Shown here: positions 1 through 8,520 of the stretch, piece after piece
How the letters are laid out: the number at the start of each line of letters is the position of its first letter
Numbering within the stretch: the stretch's first letter is position 1
Assembly (NCBI RefSeq): GCF_018130465.1
Contig: NZ_JAFCKJ010000001.1
Span: 558,001 to 622,000 of the forward strand
Reading direction: 5' to 3'
DNA length: 64,000 nucleotides
DNA from: Bradyrhizobium canariense
GTDB taxonomy: Bacteria > Pseudomonadota > Alphaproteobacteria > Rhizobiales > Xanthobacteraceae
Notes under the pieces: generated by a model
What the model was told of the DNA's origin: nothing
The model's input: the letters and a program-made list of their open reading frames with translations, nothing else
The model's database searches: none
Program-made: the position numbers and the translations under genes

Positions 1-104
1 CCCATAACCACAGGATCGAGTTTAGCGAAGATTCGTGGTTATCAGTCTCGTGCTACAACTTCTCCATGGGGTTATGGGTCCCGGCCTTCGCCGGGACGAC
101 GGCG
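1..104. repeat. dispersed palindromic intergenic repeat
   Basis: Two nested inverted repeats are visible. ATAACCAC at 4-11 pairs with GTGGTTAT at 35-42, and GTCCCGGC at 78-85 pairs with GCCGGGAC at 90-97 around a CTTC loop. This is the look of the short palindromic repeats scattered through Bradyrhizobium and Rhodopseudomonas intergenic DNA. It lies just past the 3' end of the GMC oxidoreductase, so it could also fold in that transcript. Confidence 0.6.
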
Positions 105-127
105 GAGAATGACGCAGCAACTTCACA

Positions 128-1720
128 CTACCGCATCTCCGCCCTGATCATATCCGCCGCCTTCTCTCCGATCATGATGGTCGGCGCATTGGTGTTGCCG
201 CCGATCAGTGTCGGCATGATCGAGGCGTCGACGACGCGCAGACCCTCGACGCCGTGCACCTTCAACGCCGGATCGACCACGGCCATCGCGTCGGTGCCCA
301 TCTTGCAGGTGCCGACGGGGTGATAGACGGTGTCGACGCGCGCGCGCAGGATGGCGCGGATGTCATCGTCCGTTCTCACATCGGACGTGAACATGTCCTT
401 CTTCTGCAACGCGCGCATCGCGGGCGTCTCCATCAGCCGTCGCGTGGTCTTGAAGCCCGCGACCATCGTCTCGAGATCCTCCGCCTCACCCAAGAAATTC
501 GGATCAATCATCGGCGCTGCCAGCGGATCGGCGTTTTTCAGCCAGACGCTGCCACGGCTCTTCGGTCGCAACAGGCAGACATGGCATGAGAAGCCCGCCT
601 CCTTGTGCTTCTTGCGGCCATGGTCGTCGAGCATCGCGACGATGAAGTGCAGCTGGATGTCGGGCACATCGAGGTCGGCTCGGGTCTTCAGGAAGCCGCC
701 ACACTCGGCGAAATTGGTGGTCATCAGGCCGCGCCGCTCCCGGCGGTATCGCTGGATGGCGCGGAGCAGGGATGGCAGCCGGCCGATCGACGAGTGGACG
801 AAGTGCGGATAGTCGGAGGCGTAGACGAACACGAAATCCGGATGATCCTGCAGATTGCGTCCTACGCCCGGCAGGTGATGCACGACGCCGATACCGTGCG
901 CGGCAAGTGCCTCGCCGTCGCCTATGCCCGACAGCATCAGCAATTGCGGTGACTGGAAGGCGCCGGAGGCGAGGATCACCTCGCGGCGGGCGCGCAGCTG
1001 CTTTGTCTGCTTGCCCTGTACATATTCGATGCCGACCGCGCGCCCACCTTCGAAAAGGATGCGCGTGGCATGCGCCCGCGTCTCGACACGCAGATTCGCG
1101 CGCTTGTCCATGTAGGGTTGCAGATAGGCGCGTGCTGCGCTCCAGCGCTCGCCATGATGCTGCGTCACCTGGTAGCTGCCGAGCCCTTCGTGGTCGTCTT
1201 CATTGAAGTCCTCGCGGATGCGGAACTGCGCCTCGCGGGCGGCCTGATGGAAGACGTCATGGATCGGATTGTCCGAGCGCAGCCTGTTGACATGCAGCGG
1301 GCCGCCCTTGCCGTGATACGCGCCGTCGAAGTCGGTGTTGTTCTCCGAGCGCTTGAAATAGGGCAGCACGTCCGCGTACGACCAGCCGGCATTGCCGAGC
1401 GAGGCCCAGTGGTCGTAATCCCATTTGTTGCCGCGGATGTAGACCATGGCATTGATCGCCGAGGACCCGCCGAGCCCCTTGCCGCGCGGTTGATAGCCGA
1501 TACGGCCGTTCAATCCCTTCTGCGGCACGGTATCGAAGGCCCAGTTCGCGGCCTTGTATGGCAAAGCGAGTCCGAACGGCGTGGTGATCCGCCAATTGTC
1601 GTTCGGCCCCCCGGCATCGAGCAGCGCCACGGATGTCGCCGCATCCTCCGATAGCCGCCCCGCAACCGCGCAGCCGCCCGAGCCCGCGCCCACGACGACG
1701 AAATCGAATGTGTCGGTCAC
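128..1720 (-). CDS. GMC-family FAD-dependent oxidoreductase (choline/alcohol dehydrogenase type)
   Basis: Flavoprotein that oxidises an alcohol to an aldehyde; the substrate cannot be read from sequence. The N-terminus has the FAD dinucleotide motif VVVGAGSGGCAVAGRL. The GMC signature GKGLGGSSAINAMVYIRG follows at about residue 80. The C-terminus carries the catalytic His (VYHPVGTCKMG) and Asn (GGNTNAPTIMIG). I chose the GTG at 1720, which has GGGGGA upstream and gives 530 residues, normal for the family. An in-frame ATG at 1744 would add eight residues, and further upstream the frame runs into a palindromic repeat. It follows an aldehyde dehydrogenase on the same strand, so the pair could act in sequence on an aromatic alcohol and its aldehyde (inference). 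Confidence 0.9.
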   Translation of the reverse strand: MTDTFDFVVVGAGSGGCAVAGRLSEDAATSVALLDAGGPNDNWRITTPFGLALPYKAANWAFDTVPQKGLNGRIGYQPRGKGLGGSSAINAMVYIRGNKWDYDHWASLGNAGWSYADVLPYFKRSENNTDFDGAYHGKGGPLHVNRLRSDNPIHDVFHQAAREAQFRIREDFNEDDHEGLGSYQVTQHHGERWSAARAYLQPYMDKRANLRVETRAHATRILFEGGRAVGIEYVQGKQTKQLRARREVILASGAFQSPQLLMLSGIGDGEALAAHGIGVVHHLPGVGRNLQDHPDFVFVYASDYPHFVHSSIGRLPSLLRAIQRYRRERRGLMTTNFAECGGFLKTRADLDVPDIQLHFIVAMLDDHGRKKHKEAGFSCHVCLLRPKSRGSVWLKNADPLAAPMIDPNFLGEAEDLETMVAGFKTTRRLMETPAMRALQKKDMFTSDVRTDDDIRAILRARVDTVYHPVGTCKMGTDAMAVVDPALKVHGVEGLRVVDASIMPTLIGGNTNAPTIMIGEKAADMIRAEMR

Positions 1721-1741
1721 TGGTGTTTCCCCCGTTATCGT

Positions 1742-1811
1742 CATTCCGGGGTGATGCGGAGCATCGAACCCGGAATCTCGAGGTTCCGGGTTCGCTTCGC
1801 GCCCCGGAACG
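1742..1811. repeat. palindromic repeat between the aldehyde dehydrogenase and GMC genes
   Basis: Nested cruciform. The outer arms are TTCCGGGG (1744-1751) and CCCCGGAA (1802-1809). The inner perfect 10-bp arms are GAACCCGGAA (1766-1775) and TTCCGGGTTC (1784-1793). It is a Bradyrhizobium-type dispersed repeat in the gap between two co-oriented genes. Confidence 0.7.
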
Positions 1812-1818
1812 ACCACCC

Positions 1819-3264
1819 CTACGACATGAACCGCATCAACTTCTCCAGCCGCGCGATCTTGCCGCCATAGGGTGGATAAAGATCTGCGAGGCGGTTGAAC
1901 TTGGAGCGATAAAACACCGGCTTCAGCTTGCTGAACGTGCGAAAACCCCATTCGCCGTGATAGGCGCCGGTGCCGGATGCGCCGACGCCGCCCATCGGCT
2001 GGTTGATTTGCGCGAAGTGGAACAGGCAGTCGTTGATGGTGACGCCGCCGGAGACGGTGCGCGCCAGCACCTCGTCGCGCGCGATGCGGTCGTTGCCGAA
2101 CCAGTACAGCGCCAGCGGCCGGTCGCGGGCGTTGACGAAGGCGATGGCGTCAGCGGGATCGCGATAGCCGAGCACGGGGAGTACCGGCCCAAAAATCTCC
2201 TCCTGCATGGCCGCCATGTCCCCGGTCGCGCCCACGATCAGCGTCGGCGGGAATTTGCGGTGCGCTTTCCAGTTGGGATCGTCGGCCTTCGCCGGCTGCA
2301 GGATCTTTGCCCCGCGGCTTGCTGCATCCGCGACGAGATTCTCCAGCCGCGCATAATGCCGGTCGGAGATCACGGAGGTGTAGTCCTTGTTCGAGGGGTC
2401 GGCGCCGAACATGCGCCGCATCTGCGCGCGCACTTTTTCGGCGAAGGCCTGCAGCGAGCGCTCGGGCACCAGCACATAATCCGGCGCGATGCAGGTCTGC
2501 CCGGCATTGAGCAGCTTGCCATAGGCGATGCGCTCGGCGGCCTCCTCGAGGTCGGCGGAGGCGTCGACGATCGCCGGCGACTTGCCGCCGAGCTCGAGCG
2601 TGACAGGCGTCAGATTGCGGCCCGCGGCCTCCGCGACCAGCCGCCCGACCCGGGTCGAGCCGGTGAACACGAGATGATCGAACGGCAGCGACGCGAAGGC
2701 CTTTGCGATCTCGTCCTCGACGCCGGTGACGAGCAACTCCGCAGCGTCGAACCGCTCGGCGACCGTCTCCTTCAGCAGGCCTGCGAAGTGCGGCACGAGC
2801 TCGCTCGGCTTGATGACGACACGGTTGCCGGCGGCGAGCGCGCCGATCGCGGGCGCGAGCGTCAGCTGGAGCGGATAATTCCAGGGCGCGATGATGCCGA
2901 CGACGCCGAGCGGCTGCGGCATCAGCCGATTGCGCGCGGGCAAGAATTGCAGCGCGGTGGCGACGCGCTGCGGCGCCATCCAGCTCTTGAGGTGCTTCGT
3001 GGCATGGCGGATTTCGGAGAACACCATCATGGTCTCGGCGATGGTGGTCTCGACCGCGCAGCGGTGGCCGAAATCGGCCGAGATCGCCTGCCGGAAGCGC
3101 TCCTCGTTGTCCGCGACCACGGCGCGCAGCCGCGCCAGCCGGTCGAGCCGCTCGGCGAGGCCAGGCGCCGGCTCGGCCCGCGACCGCGCGACCATGGCAT
3201 GGAAGGCGTCTTCTAGGGCGTGATGCGGGGCGCTCGTCGGCGATCGGTCCAAGATCTGGACCAT
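1819..3264 (-). CDS. aldehyde dehydrogenase, coniferyl aldehyde dehydrogenase type
   Basis: NAD(P)-dependent oxidation of an aldehyde to its acid. The 481-residue length and lack of a long N-terminal extension match the coniferyl-aldehyde dehydrogenase branch of the superfamily. The catalytic Glu lies in LELGGKSPAIVD and the nucleophilic Cys in NAGQTCIAPDYVL. The start at 3264 (MVQILDRSP) is the only good one. It is upstream of the GMC oxidoreductase on the same strand, separated by a palindromic repeat. Conversion of lignin-derived coniferyl or vanillyl aldehydes would fit the feruloyl-CoA genes about 40 kb away, but that link is inference. Confidence 0.88.
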   Translation of the reverse strand: MVQILDRSPTSAPHHALEDAFHAMVARSRAEPAPGLAERLDRLARLRAVVADNEERFRQAISADFGHRCAVETTIAETMMVFSEIRHATKHLKSWMAPQRVATALQFLPARNRLMPQPLGVVGIIAPWNYPLQLTLAPAIGALAAGNRVVIKPSELVPHFAGLLKETVAERFDAAELLVTGVEDEIAKAFASLPFDHLVFTGSTRVGRLVAEAAGRNLTPVTLELGGKSPAIVDASADLEEAAERIAYGKLLNAGQTCIAPDYVLVPERSLQAFAEKVRAQMRRMFGADPSNKDYTSVISDRHYARLENLVADAASRGAKILQPAKADDPNWKAHRKFPPTLIVGATGDMAAMQEEIFGPVLPVLGYRDPADAIAFVNARDRPLALYWFGNDRIARDEVLARTVSGGVTINDCLFHFAQINQPMGGVGASGTGAYHGEWGFRTFSKLKPVFYRSKFNRLADLYPPYGGKIARLEKLMRFMS

Positions 3265-3573
3265 GGCGTTCTCCCTCTAAGTGGCGCTGGGCCTTGGTTT
3301 TGTTGCCGCAAGCTGGCCCTTTGTGGAACTTCTGGCAAGGGTGAGCCAAACGGGCCGGAATTCGATCCGTCGGCCTGTCATAAAGTCGAAAAAAACGTCC
3401 CCGCAGCCCTTTCCAAAGGCAGCCTGGGTTGGTACATACCCCTCGCACCCGACGGGCTTTGCCCGGGGTTGCCTTCCAAGGACGCCTTTGGGACGTAAGA
3501 GCAAGCCACGCGAACAGCGCCGGCCCTCATCCATCGTCCCCGGCATTTTGGCGAAGGCAAAGCAACGGTTTAA
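3265..3573. other. intergenic region upstream of tRNA-fMet and the aldehyde dehydrogenase
   Basis: About 309 bases with no convincing gene. It must hold the tRNA promoter (plus strand) and the aldehyde dehydrogenase promoter (minus strand). I could not pick -35/-10 boxes with confidence. Confidence 0.5.
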
Positions 3574-3650
<77 letters not shown>

Positions 3651-3677
3651 AGTTCGGACTTTACCGGTCCCGATCCG

Positions 3678-3710
3678 AAAATGGCCCGCTTCACGCGGGC
3701 CATTTTTGTT
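3678..3710 (+). terminator. intrinsic terminator of tRNA-fMet
   Basis: Perfect 12-bp stem, 3678-3689 with 3695-3706, around a 5-nt loop. The T-rich end is TTTTTGTTTT. It is 27 nt past the tRNA, so the cassette downstream needs its own promoter. Confidence 0.92.
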
Positions 3711-3955
3711 TTGGGGGTGGTGATCGCCGACTCACTCAGGTCACAGCGTCATCTGCTCAGACGAGTGCGACCGCCAACTGGCCCGACGAGGCGAAGCTCC
3801 AAGTTGAGCGTAATTCCAGGCTTTGAGAGAACCAATTTCTCTAGCTCAAAGGGGGCGATCAAATACCCTCCAAAATTCTTATGTTGATCTGAGGTTGTTT
3901 CTTATGTGAACATGCCGCTTTGCGACGTTCAATTTCCTGCCTAATATCGCACGAG

Positions 3956-5545
3956 ATGAATTGCATGCATATTCCATTGGCCCTTCGGAAGTCGCTGATA
4001 CAATACGTTCGAGAAGAGCAACCCTTCGGCCCCCCCGAGGCGGACAAGATAGTAGAGCCACAATGCGCGGCGGCTCTGTTCGATTGGAACAACTCAGCCT
4101 TTGCGCAGCTATTGAACGGATCCCAAGTAATTGTCGGTCGCCGAGGTTCGGGAAAAAGTGCGCTGCTGAGTGCATTTCGAAGCAAAAGATTCTTGAACGA
4201 CGAACTCGAAAGCGAAGATGGACGAGACTATCGAGGCCGCTACCATCTTACAGCAAAAACGCTGCTTGCGGTGCCTGACATCTATATCGAAGTCGATACG
4301 CCTGTAGAAGTCGATAGCTTGGAGGCAGCTTGCGCTAAGCGTGGAACTATTCCCGCGATCGAAATTCTAGCTATGCAGTGGAAGCGGCGTGTTTGGCTGC
4401 TGGTCGGAAGACACATTAAGGCAACCAATGCAGAACTCTTTTCTGCGCTTCCAGCTGCGGCTCGGAGCTACATCAATAGCGAGGACATCGGCCAAGAAAA
4501 CCAGGGCGCAATCACCCCAAACGAATTCATTGGTCTGCTTGAGGCGTTTTTGCGCGAAAGATCACTGACTTGTATGGTTGCGTTTGATAATATCGAACGG
4601 CACAAGTTGGAGGACGCTCAAAACGCTGTTCTAGCTGGGTTGTGCGCTGCTACAGGCGACATAATCAACAGCAGGCGTGCGCCTCTTGATATTAAGCTTT
4701 GTCTCCCAGCCGAAATTTTCGATCACCTGGATAGCTTCCTTTTTCGACCAGACAAGGACCTGCACAGGAGGCAGTTCTTGCATTGGAATGCAGCAGAACT
4801 GATGCATCTGGCTGCCCAACGGCTTAAGCTGTTCCTTGCGCTTCATGATCCTGACGAATACGACCTCGTTCGGGATATGAAAATTGCTGAAAGAAATATT
4901 CTAAAAGCTTTTTGGCTGCGTTATCTGCCCGAGACAATTACTAATTCTGTGGGCGGTAAAGAGGACACGTTTAATTACATCCTTCGGCACACACAGCTAC
5001 TGCCTCGTCAATTGCTTACGATCTTGAATAACATCACTCTTCGTTCCAAGCGAAGAGGGACAGATCTATTTCAAGAGAAGTTTGGAGATCACGAGATCAT
5101 TAAGGGCATAGAAGACTCTGAGTTCGTCAACACGAGAGCTGTCTTGGTAATGTTTCAATCGCTCTACCCCAATGTGAGGGAAATGTTCGATGTAGTTATG
5201 CCTCGTCTTCGACGGAGTTTCCCGATTGGAAGACTGCATGCAGTTTTCAATGAAAGCGGCAAGGCATTTATGGAACATTCAAATGGGAAGCCGATCAAAA
5301 ATGGTTTTTTGGAGTTTCGGCGCTTAATGTTTTCGGTGGGAGCCATAGGTCTGCATATCGAAGCGGAAAGTACGTCGACCTACTCTGTTGCCCGATTTGA
5401 ATTCAACTCCAAGTACAAGCTGAATGTCGGAGACAAAGATACCCTTTGCATTCACCCGATGTTCTCAAGGATTTATAATGTGGAGATAGCTGATGAGAAG
5501 GTGATCTTGCCTCGGGGGTCCGATTTTCGATTGCACGAGACCTGA
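3956..5545 (+). CDS. P-loop ATPase, resembling the Sll1717-type/STAND-like group; possible defence protein
   Basis: A 529-residue protein of unknown cellular role. The Walker A motif VGRRGSGKSALL is at about residues 60-71, with a Walker B-like strand LTCMVAFDNIE at about 204-214. The rest looks helical, as in AAA/STAND ATPases. The RRGSGKS loop recalls proteins annotated as P-loop ATPase, Sll1717 family, but I cannot confirm membership. Starts are uncertain: ATG 3956, ATG 3965 or TTG 3920, none with a strong Shine-Dalgarno. Base composition departs from the neighbours: I count 24 G+C of 60 at 4861-4920 and 28 of 60 at 4981-5040, against 43 of 60 at 6781-6840 in the next SDR gene. This implies transfer. 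A small membrane protein follows 5 nt later. Confidence 0.8.
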   Translation: MNCMHIPLALRKSLIQYVREEQPFGPPEADKIVEPQCAAALFDWNNSAFAQLLNGSQVIVGRRGSGKSALLSAFRSKRFLNDELESEDGRDYRGRYHLTAKTLLAVPDIYIEVDTPVEVDSLEAACAKRGTIPAIEILAMQWKRRVWLLVGRHIKATNAELFSALPAAARSYINSEDIGQENQGAITPNEFIGLLEAFLRERSLTCMVAFDNIERHKLEDAQNAVLAGLCAATGDIINSRRAPLDIKLCLPAEIFDHLDSFLFRPDKDLHRRQFLHWNAAELMHLAAQRLKLFLALHDPDEYDLVRDMKIAERNILKAFWLRYLPETITNSVGGKEDTFNYILRHTQLLPRQLLTILNNITLRSKRRGTDLFQEKFGDHEIIKGIEDSEFVNTRAVLVMFQSLYPNVREMFDVVMPRLRRSFPIGRLHAVFNESGKAFMEHSNGKPIKNGFLEFRRLMFSVGAIGLHIEAESTSTYSVARFEFNSKYKLNVGDKDTLCIHPMFSRIYNVEIADEKVILPRGSDFRLHET

Positions 5546-5550
5546 AAAGA

Positions 5551-6009
5551 TTGTCGCGAGTCATTATTGCTATGGCAGTCGATGTTGAACGTTATCTTTG
5601 GTCATACAAATATATCGTGGCGGTGGTTCTGGCTTCTGGCTTGCTCTTGGCCGTACAGTCAGGAAACCACGAGTGGATCAACCGCTTTGGTGCGCTTCTA
5701 GTCGTCTGCTCGCTTGCGCTAACGCTGGCTCAGTTCGTTTATGAGAGCAGAATGCCTGAACTGGTCGCGCAAAAGAAAGCCTCAGTAGAAAAGATCCTGG
5801 ACGAGAGAGTCATTTTTTCCGACGAGAAGGATGCCGTGGTTGGCAAGTTCTTGAGCGATTTGTCGTTCAATATAGATAGGACCCGATATAAAATTCTGAT
5901 TCGCTCGCTTGCGGTAGCTGCGTTGGGAGAATTATTGCATGGCTTTGGAGATATTCTATTCGACGAGATGCTGAGCCTAGTTAGGCTAGTTGCTCAAAAA
6001 TTTTGCTGA
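5551..6009 (+). CDS. small membrane protein paired with the P-loop ATPase, unknown function
   Basis: A 152-residue protein from TTG 5551, or 145 residues from ATG 5572. Two hydrophobic segments come early: YIVAVVLASGLLLAVQSG, then GALLVVCSLALTLAQFV, joined by a short loop. A soluble charged region follows (KKASVEKILDERVIFSDEKD). A third amphipathic or hydrophobic stretch, LIRSLAVAALGELLHGFGDI, lies near the C-terminus. The gap of 5 nt to the ATPase implies one transcript and a shared job. The codons are AT-rich like the ATPase. ATPase plus small transmembrane partner is a layout seen in abortive-infection systems, but no effector domain is recognised. Confidence 0.75.
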   Translation: MSRVIIAMAVDVERYLWSYKYIVAVVLASGLLLAVQSGNHEWINRFGALLVVCSLALTLAQFVYESRMPELVAQKKASVEKILDERVIFSDEKDAVVGKFLSDLSFNIDRTRYKILIRSLAVAALGELLHGFGDILFDEMLSLVRLVAQKFC

Positions 6010-6018
6010 CTAATTCGC

Positions 6019-6290
6019 CTACGCCCAATCAGGCTCGACAGCGCCGCCCCAACGAAACCTGATCTTCGTCCCATTCCCCACGAACTCCGCAAATTGCACG
6101 TCGTCGCCGACTGTACACCGTTCGGCAGGAAATCGTCGACCGCGTAGCAGGCGTCGAGCTTGCCGCCGGGTCCAACAGCCCTGACGACGTGCTACCGATC
6201 GGCAGCCTTTTTTGCGCGGTCTTGGCGAGTGCTGGGAAGGACTTGGGTTCGTCCTCGCGTTGCGGGAAGCCTGTCACCATAGTCTCCGGC
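6019..6290 (-). pseudogene. frameshifted gene remnant, unknown family
   Basis: High-GC sequence with protein-like stretches split over two minus-strand frames. One reads about GKLDACYAVDDFLPNGVQ. Then, after a one-base shift, the other reads DDVQFAEFVGNGTKIRFRW and continues to PDWA and a stop at 6019-6021. The two join naturally into one C-terminal region, suggesting an old gene broken by an indel and lost upstream. It lies exactly at the right edge of the AT-rich cassette, so it may have been cut by the insertion. I do not recognise the family. Confidence 0.4.
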
Positions 6291-6309
6291 CAAAAATAGA
6301 ATAATCCCT

Positions 6310-6621
6310 TCACTCCGGATAACTCAAAATCATCTTCAGCAGCTTCGGAAACCGCACGTTGATGTCCTCCTCGCGCAAAACATTGCGGTGCTGGACGCCT
6401 TGCTTTGAGGTCCGGATCAGGCCGGCCTCGCGCAGGATGCGAAAATGGTTCGACAGGGTCGACTTGGCCATGTCGGGGCAAGGCGCCGCCTCGGTGCACG
6501 ACATGCAATCGTTTTGCGCGGCCAGGCTTTTGACGATACGCAGCCGCATGGGATCCGCGAGAGCTGCGAGCACCCCGGCCAGTGTGATCTCGTCCCTCGG
6601 TGGGTGAACGAACTGCACCAT
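6310..6621 (-). CDS. ArsR-family winged-helix transcriptional regulator
   Basis: 103-residue repressor-type protein. It opens with the typical ALADPMRLRIVKSL helix and carries the recognition region MAKSTLSNHFRILREAGL. Three cysteines sit just before that helix (C-x2-C-x5-C, in NDCMSCTEAAPCPDMAKS), which could sense metals, thiols or electrophiles. It is divergent from the SDR at 6715, with an inverted repeat between them, so it probably represses itself and the SDR. Confidence 0.88.
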   Translation of the reverse strand: MVQFVHPPRDEITLAGVLAALADPMRLRIVKSLAAQNDCMSCTEAAPCPDMAKSTLSNHFRILREAGLIRTSKQGVQHRNVLREEDINVRFPKLLKMILSYPE

Positions 6622-6650
6622 GCCTAAAATATAGCACCTCCCTTGAACTC

Positions 6651-6683
6651 ATTCAATAGTTCACTAGTATCGAACTATCGAAT
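6651..6683. promoter_or_regulatory. inverted-repeat operator between arsR-like gene and SDR
   Basis: ATTCAATAGTTC (6651-6662) faces GAACTATCGAAT (6672-6683): 12-bp arms with a single mismatch and a 9-bp spacer. It starts 30 bp from the ArsR start and ends about 32 bp before the SDR start, a fitting place for an ArsR operator that controls both. Confidence 0.75.
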
Positions 6684-6714
6684 ATCGGCGCCCGCCGAAC
6701 AACGGAGACATGCG

Positions 6715-7467
6715 ATGACCAAGAGACTTGAAGGAAAAGTTGCGCTCGTGACCGGCGCATCCAAAGGCATCGGTGCCGAAATCGCCGCGCGGCTCGCGGC
6801 AGATGGCGCGGCGGTCGCCGTCAACTACAGCTCCAGCAAGCAGGCCGCCGACCGTGTGGTCGCCGCCATCGTCGCCAAGGGTGGCAAAGCCGTCGCCGTC
6901 CACGGCAACCTGGCCGATGCCAAGGACGTGAAAAGCGTGGTCGCAGAGACCGTGAAGGCGTTCGGTGCGATCGACATCCTGGTCAACAACGCGGGCATTT
7001 ACGAATTCGCCCCGCTCGAGGCCATCACGCCTGAGCATTTCCACAAGCATTTCGACCTCAACGTGCTTGGCCTGCTGCTGGTCTCGGGTGAAGCGTCGAA
7101 ACACTTCAACGCCAATGGCGGAAGCATCATCAATATCAGCTCCGGCGTATCGACCATCGCGCCGGCGAACACCGCCGTCTACACCGCGACCAAAGCGTCG
7201 GTGGATGCGATCTCCGCCGTGCTGGCGAAGGAGCTGGCGCCGCGCAAGATCCGCGTCAACGCCGTCAATCCGGGCATGATCGCCACCGAAGGCGTTGTTT
7301 CGGCCGGCTTGCAAGAGGGTGACATGCGCAACTGGATCGAATCCGTCACCCCGCTCGGCCGCATCGGCAAGGTCGAGGAGATCGCGGCCGCGGTGGCCTT
7401 CTTCGCGTCGGACGACGCGTCCTACGTCACGGGCGAGACGCTGCATGTGACGGGCGGCCTGCGCTGA
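6715..7467 (+). CDS. SDR-family NAD(P)-dependent oxidoreductase
   Basis: Classical short-chain dehydrogenase of 250 residues. The cofactor motif is VTGASKGIGAEIA near residue 12, followed by NNAG, the active-site Ser (IINISSGVS), YTATK (Tyr and Lys) and PGMI. The C-terminus is the common SYVTGETLHVTGGLR. ATG 6715 was chosen over an upstream start at 6643 because the latter runs through the operator. The substrate is unknown; the sequence resembles glucose 1-dehydrogenase/FabG-like enzymes. It is probably induced when the divergent ArsR protein releases its operator. Confidence 0.9.
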   Translation: MTKRLEGKVALVTGASKGIGAEIAARLAADGAAVAVNYSSSKQAADRVVAAIVAKGGKAVAVHGNLADAKDVKSVVAETVKAFGAIDILVNNAGIYEFAPLEAITPEHFHKHFDLNVLGLLLVSGEASKHFNANGGSIINISSGVSTIAPANTAVYTATKASVDAISAVLAKELAPRKIRVNAVNPGMIATEGVVSAGLQEGDMRNWIESVTPLGRIGKVEEIAAAVAFFASDDASYVTGETLHVTGGLR

Positions 7468-7680
7468 CGCGTGGCGTGTTCCGACAAAGTTGAGTGCTTC
7501 GGCGAGGCGTCACGACAGTCGCGACCCTCGCCACCGCTCGATCGGATGGCCGTCACCACGATTTAAGTGCACTCTGGCGGCATCTGATCCGGCTGAACAA
7601 AGTCAGCAGCACACCATGCTGGCATTGGGCCATGGCCCCGGCGCAGCGGACCTGCCAAGCCTTGTCAAAGATCAACTCCC

Positions 7681-8520
7681 TCACGGCGCTCCTGCCGGCG
7701 GCAGCACAAGCCCCGACCGCACCAGGTCCTCATACGCCGGGTTCACCATATCGAAGTCGATGTCGCCTCCGACCGGGTCATCGTGGACCGGGTCATCATG
7801 GCCGGGCGCCCAGTGTTTCGGATAGTCGCCGTAATACTGCCACGCGATGACGGGGATGTTCGCGTTGGCGTGGCCGTGCGGAATCGGATTGGGGCTGGGC
7901 GTGCGGTCGTGGTCATTCCAGGTGAGCGCGCTCGAGGGCGGCGGTGGTGAGGCCTTGTCGTGTGGATTCTGGCGGATATAGCGCGCGGGATACACGCCGA
8001 CACAAGCGGCGCCGGCGGCACAGGCGTCGTTGATCCTGAGCCATGACGTCTCGCTGTCGCCCTGATTGAGGTAGACCGCTGGACGAAAGCGGATGAGGCC
8101 CTGTGGAGTCTGGAGGCCCGCCATGATAGTGGCAGACCAGGTCGCGTAATATTGCTGATCCAGGATGTAAGCCGGGTTTTTGCCCTCCGGCTCCAGGTCG
8201 AGATACAGGATCGGCGAGAGGTTTTTGCTCACGAGGTATTGTGCGCCGAACGCATCAACGACGCCCTTCATGTTTCGCCCCGCATGCGCTGCGGCGTGGG
8301 TGGGGTCGCCCACGAACTTCATTTGCCGCGCCAGACAGAGCACCGGAATTCCAAGCTGATGAAGAACCGCGTTCTCGGACGTCTCGTATTGATAGGCGGT
8401 TGACGAGGTGCCGTTGAAATATCTCCCCCAGAATTTCGGCGGGCCACCGATGAGAGGAGCCGCCTGTGCACTTAAAGCCGGGGTGGCAATACCAGAAGTA
8501 TCGATGCCGAAGAGGGCCAT
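7681..8520 (-). CDS. glycoside-hydrolase-like protein (GH25-like/DUF1906 TIM barrel)
   Basis: 279 residues. The N-terminus MALFGIDTSGIATP and the strand SPILYLDLEPEGKNPAYIL, with acidic residues at a barrel strand end, match the pattern of Rv2525c-like/GH25-like proteins. A proline/His/Asp-rich insert (about residues 195-220) and a short DDPVHDDPVGGD repeat are unusual. No signal peptide is seen, so a cytoplasmic or non-classically exported protein is possible. An unknown 164-residue protein lies upstream on the same strand after a 359-bp gap. The family call is tentative. Confidence 0.65.
   Translation of the reverse strand: MALFGIDTSGIATPALSAQAAPLIGGPPKFWGRYFNGTSSTAYQYETSENAVLHQLGIPVLCLARQMKFVGDPTHAAAHAGRNMKGVVDAFGAQYLVSKNLSPILYLDLEPEGKNPAYILDQQYYATWSATIMAGLQTPQGLIRFRPAVYLNQGDSETSWLRINDACAAGAACVGVYPARYIRQNPHDKASPPPPSSALTWNDHDRTPSPNPIPHGHANANIPVIAWQYYGDYPKHWAPGHDDPVHDDPVGGDIDFDMVNPAYEDLVRSGLVLPPAGAP

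Noticed and set aside
1633-3216. 527-codon plus-strand frame opposite the aldehyde dehydrogenase
   Set aside because: Antisense shadow of two well-supported genes with low-complexity Arg/Asp/Gly content.
6001-6700. Search for a second copy of the tRNA-fMet 3' end as an attachment site
   Set aside because: No repeat of the T-arm/acceptor sequence found by eye, so no att site is claimed.
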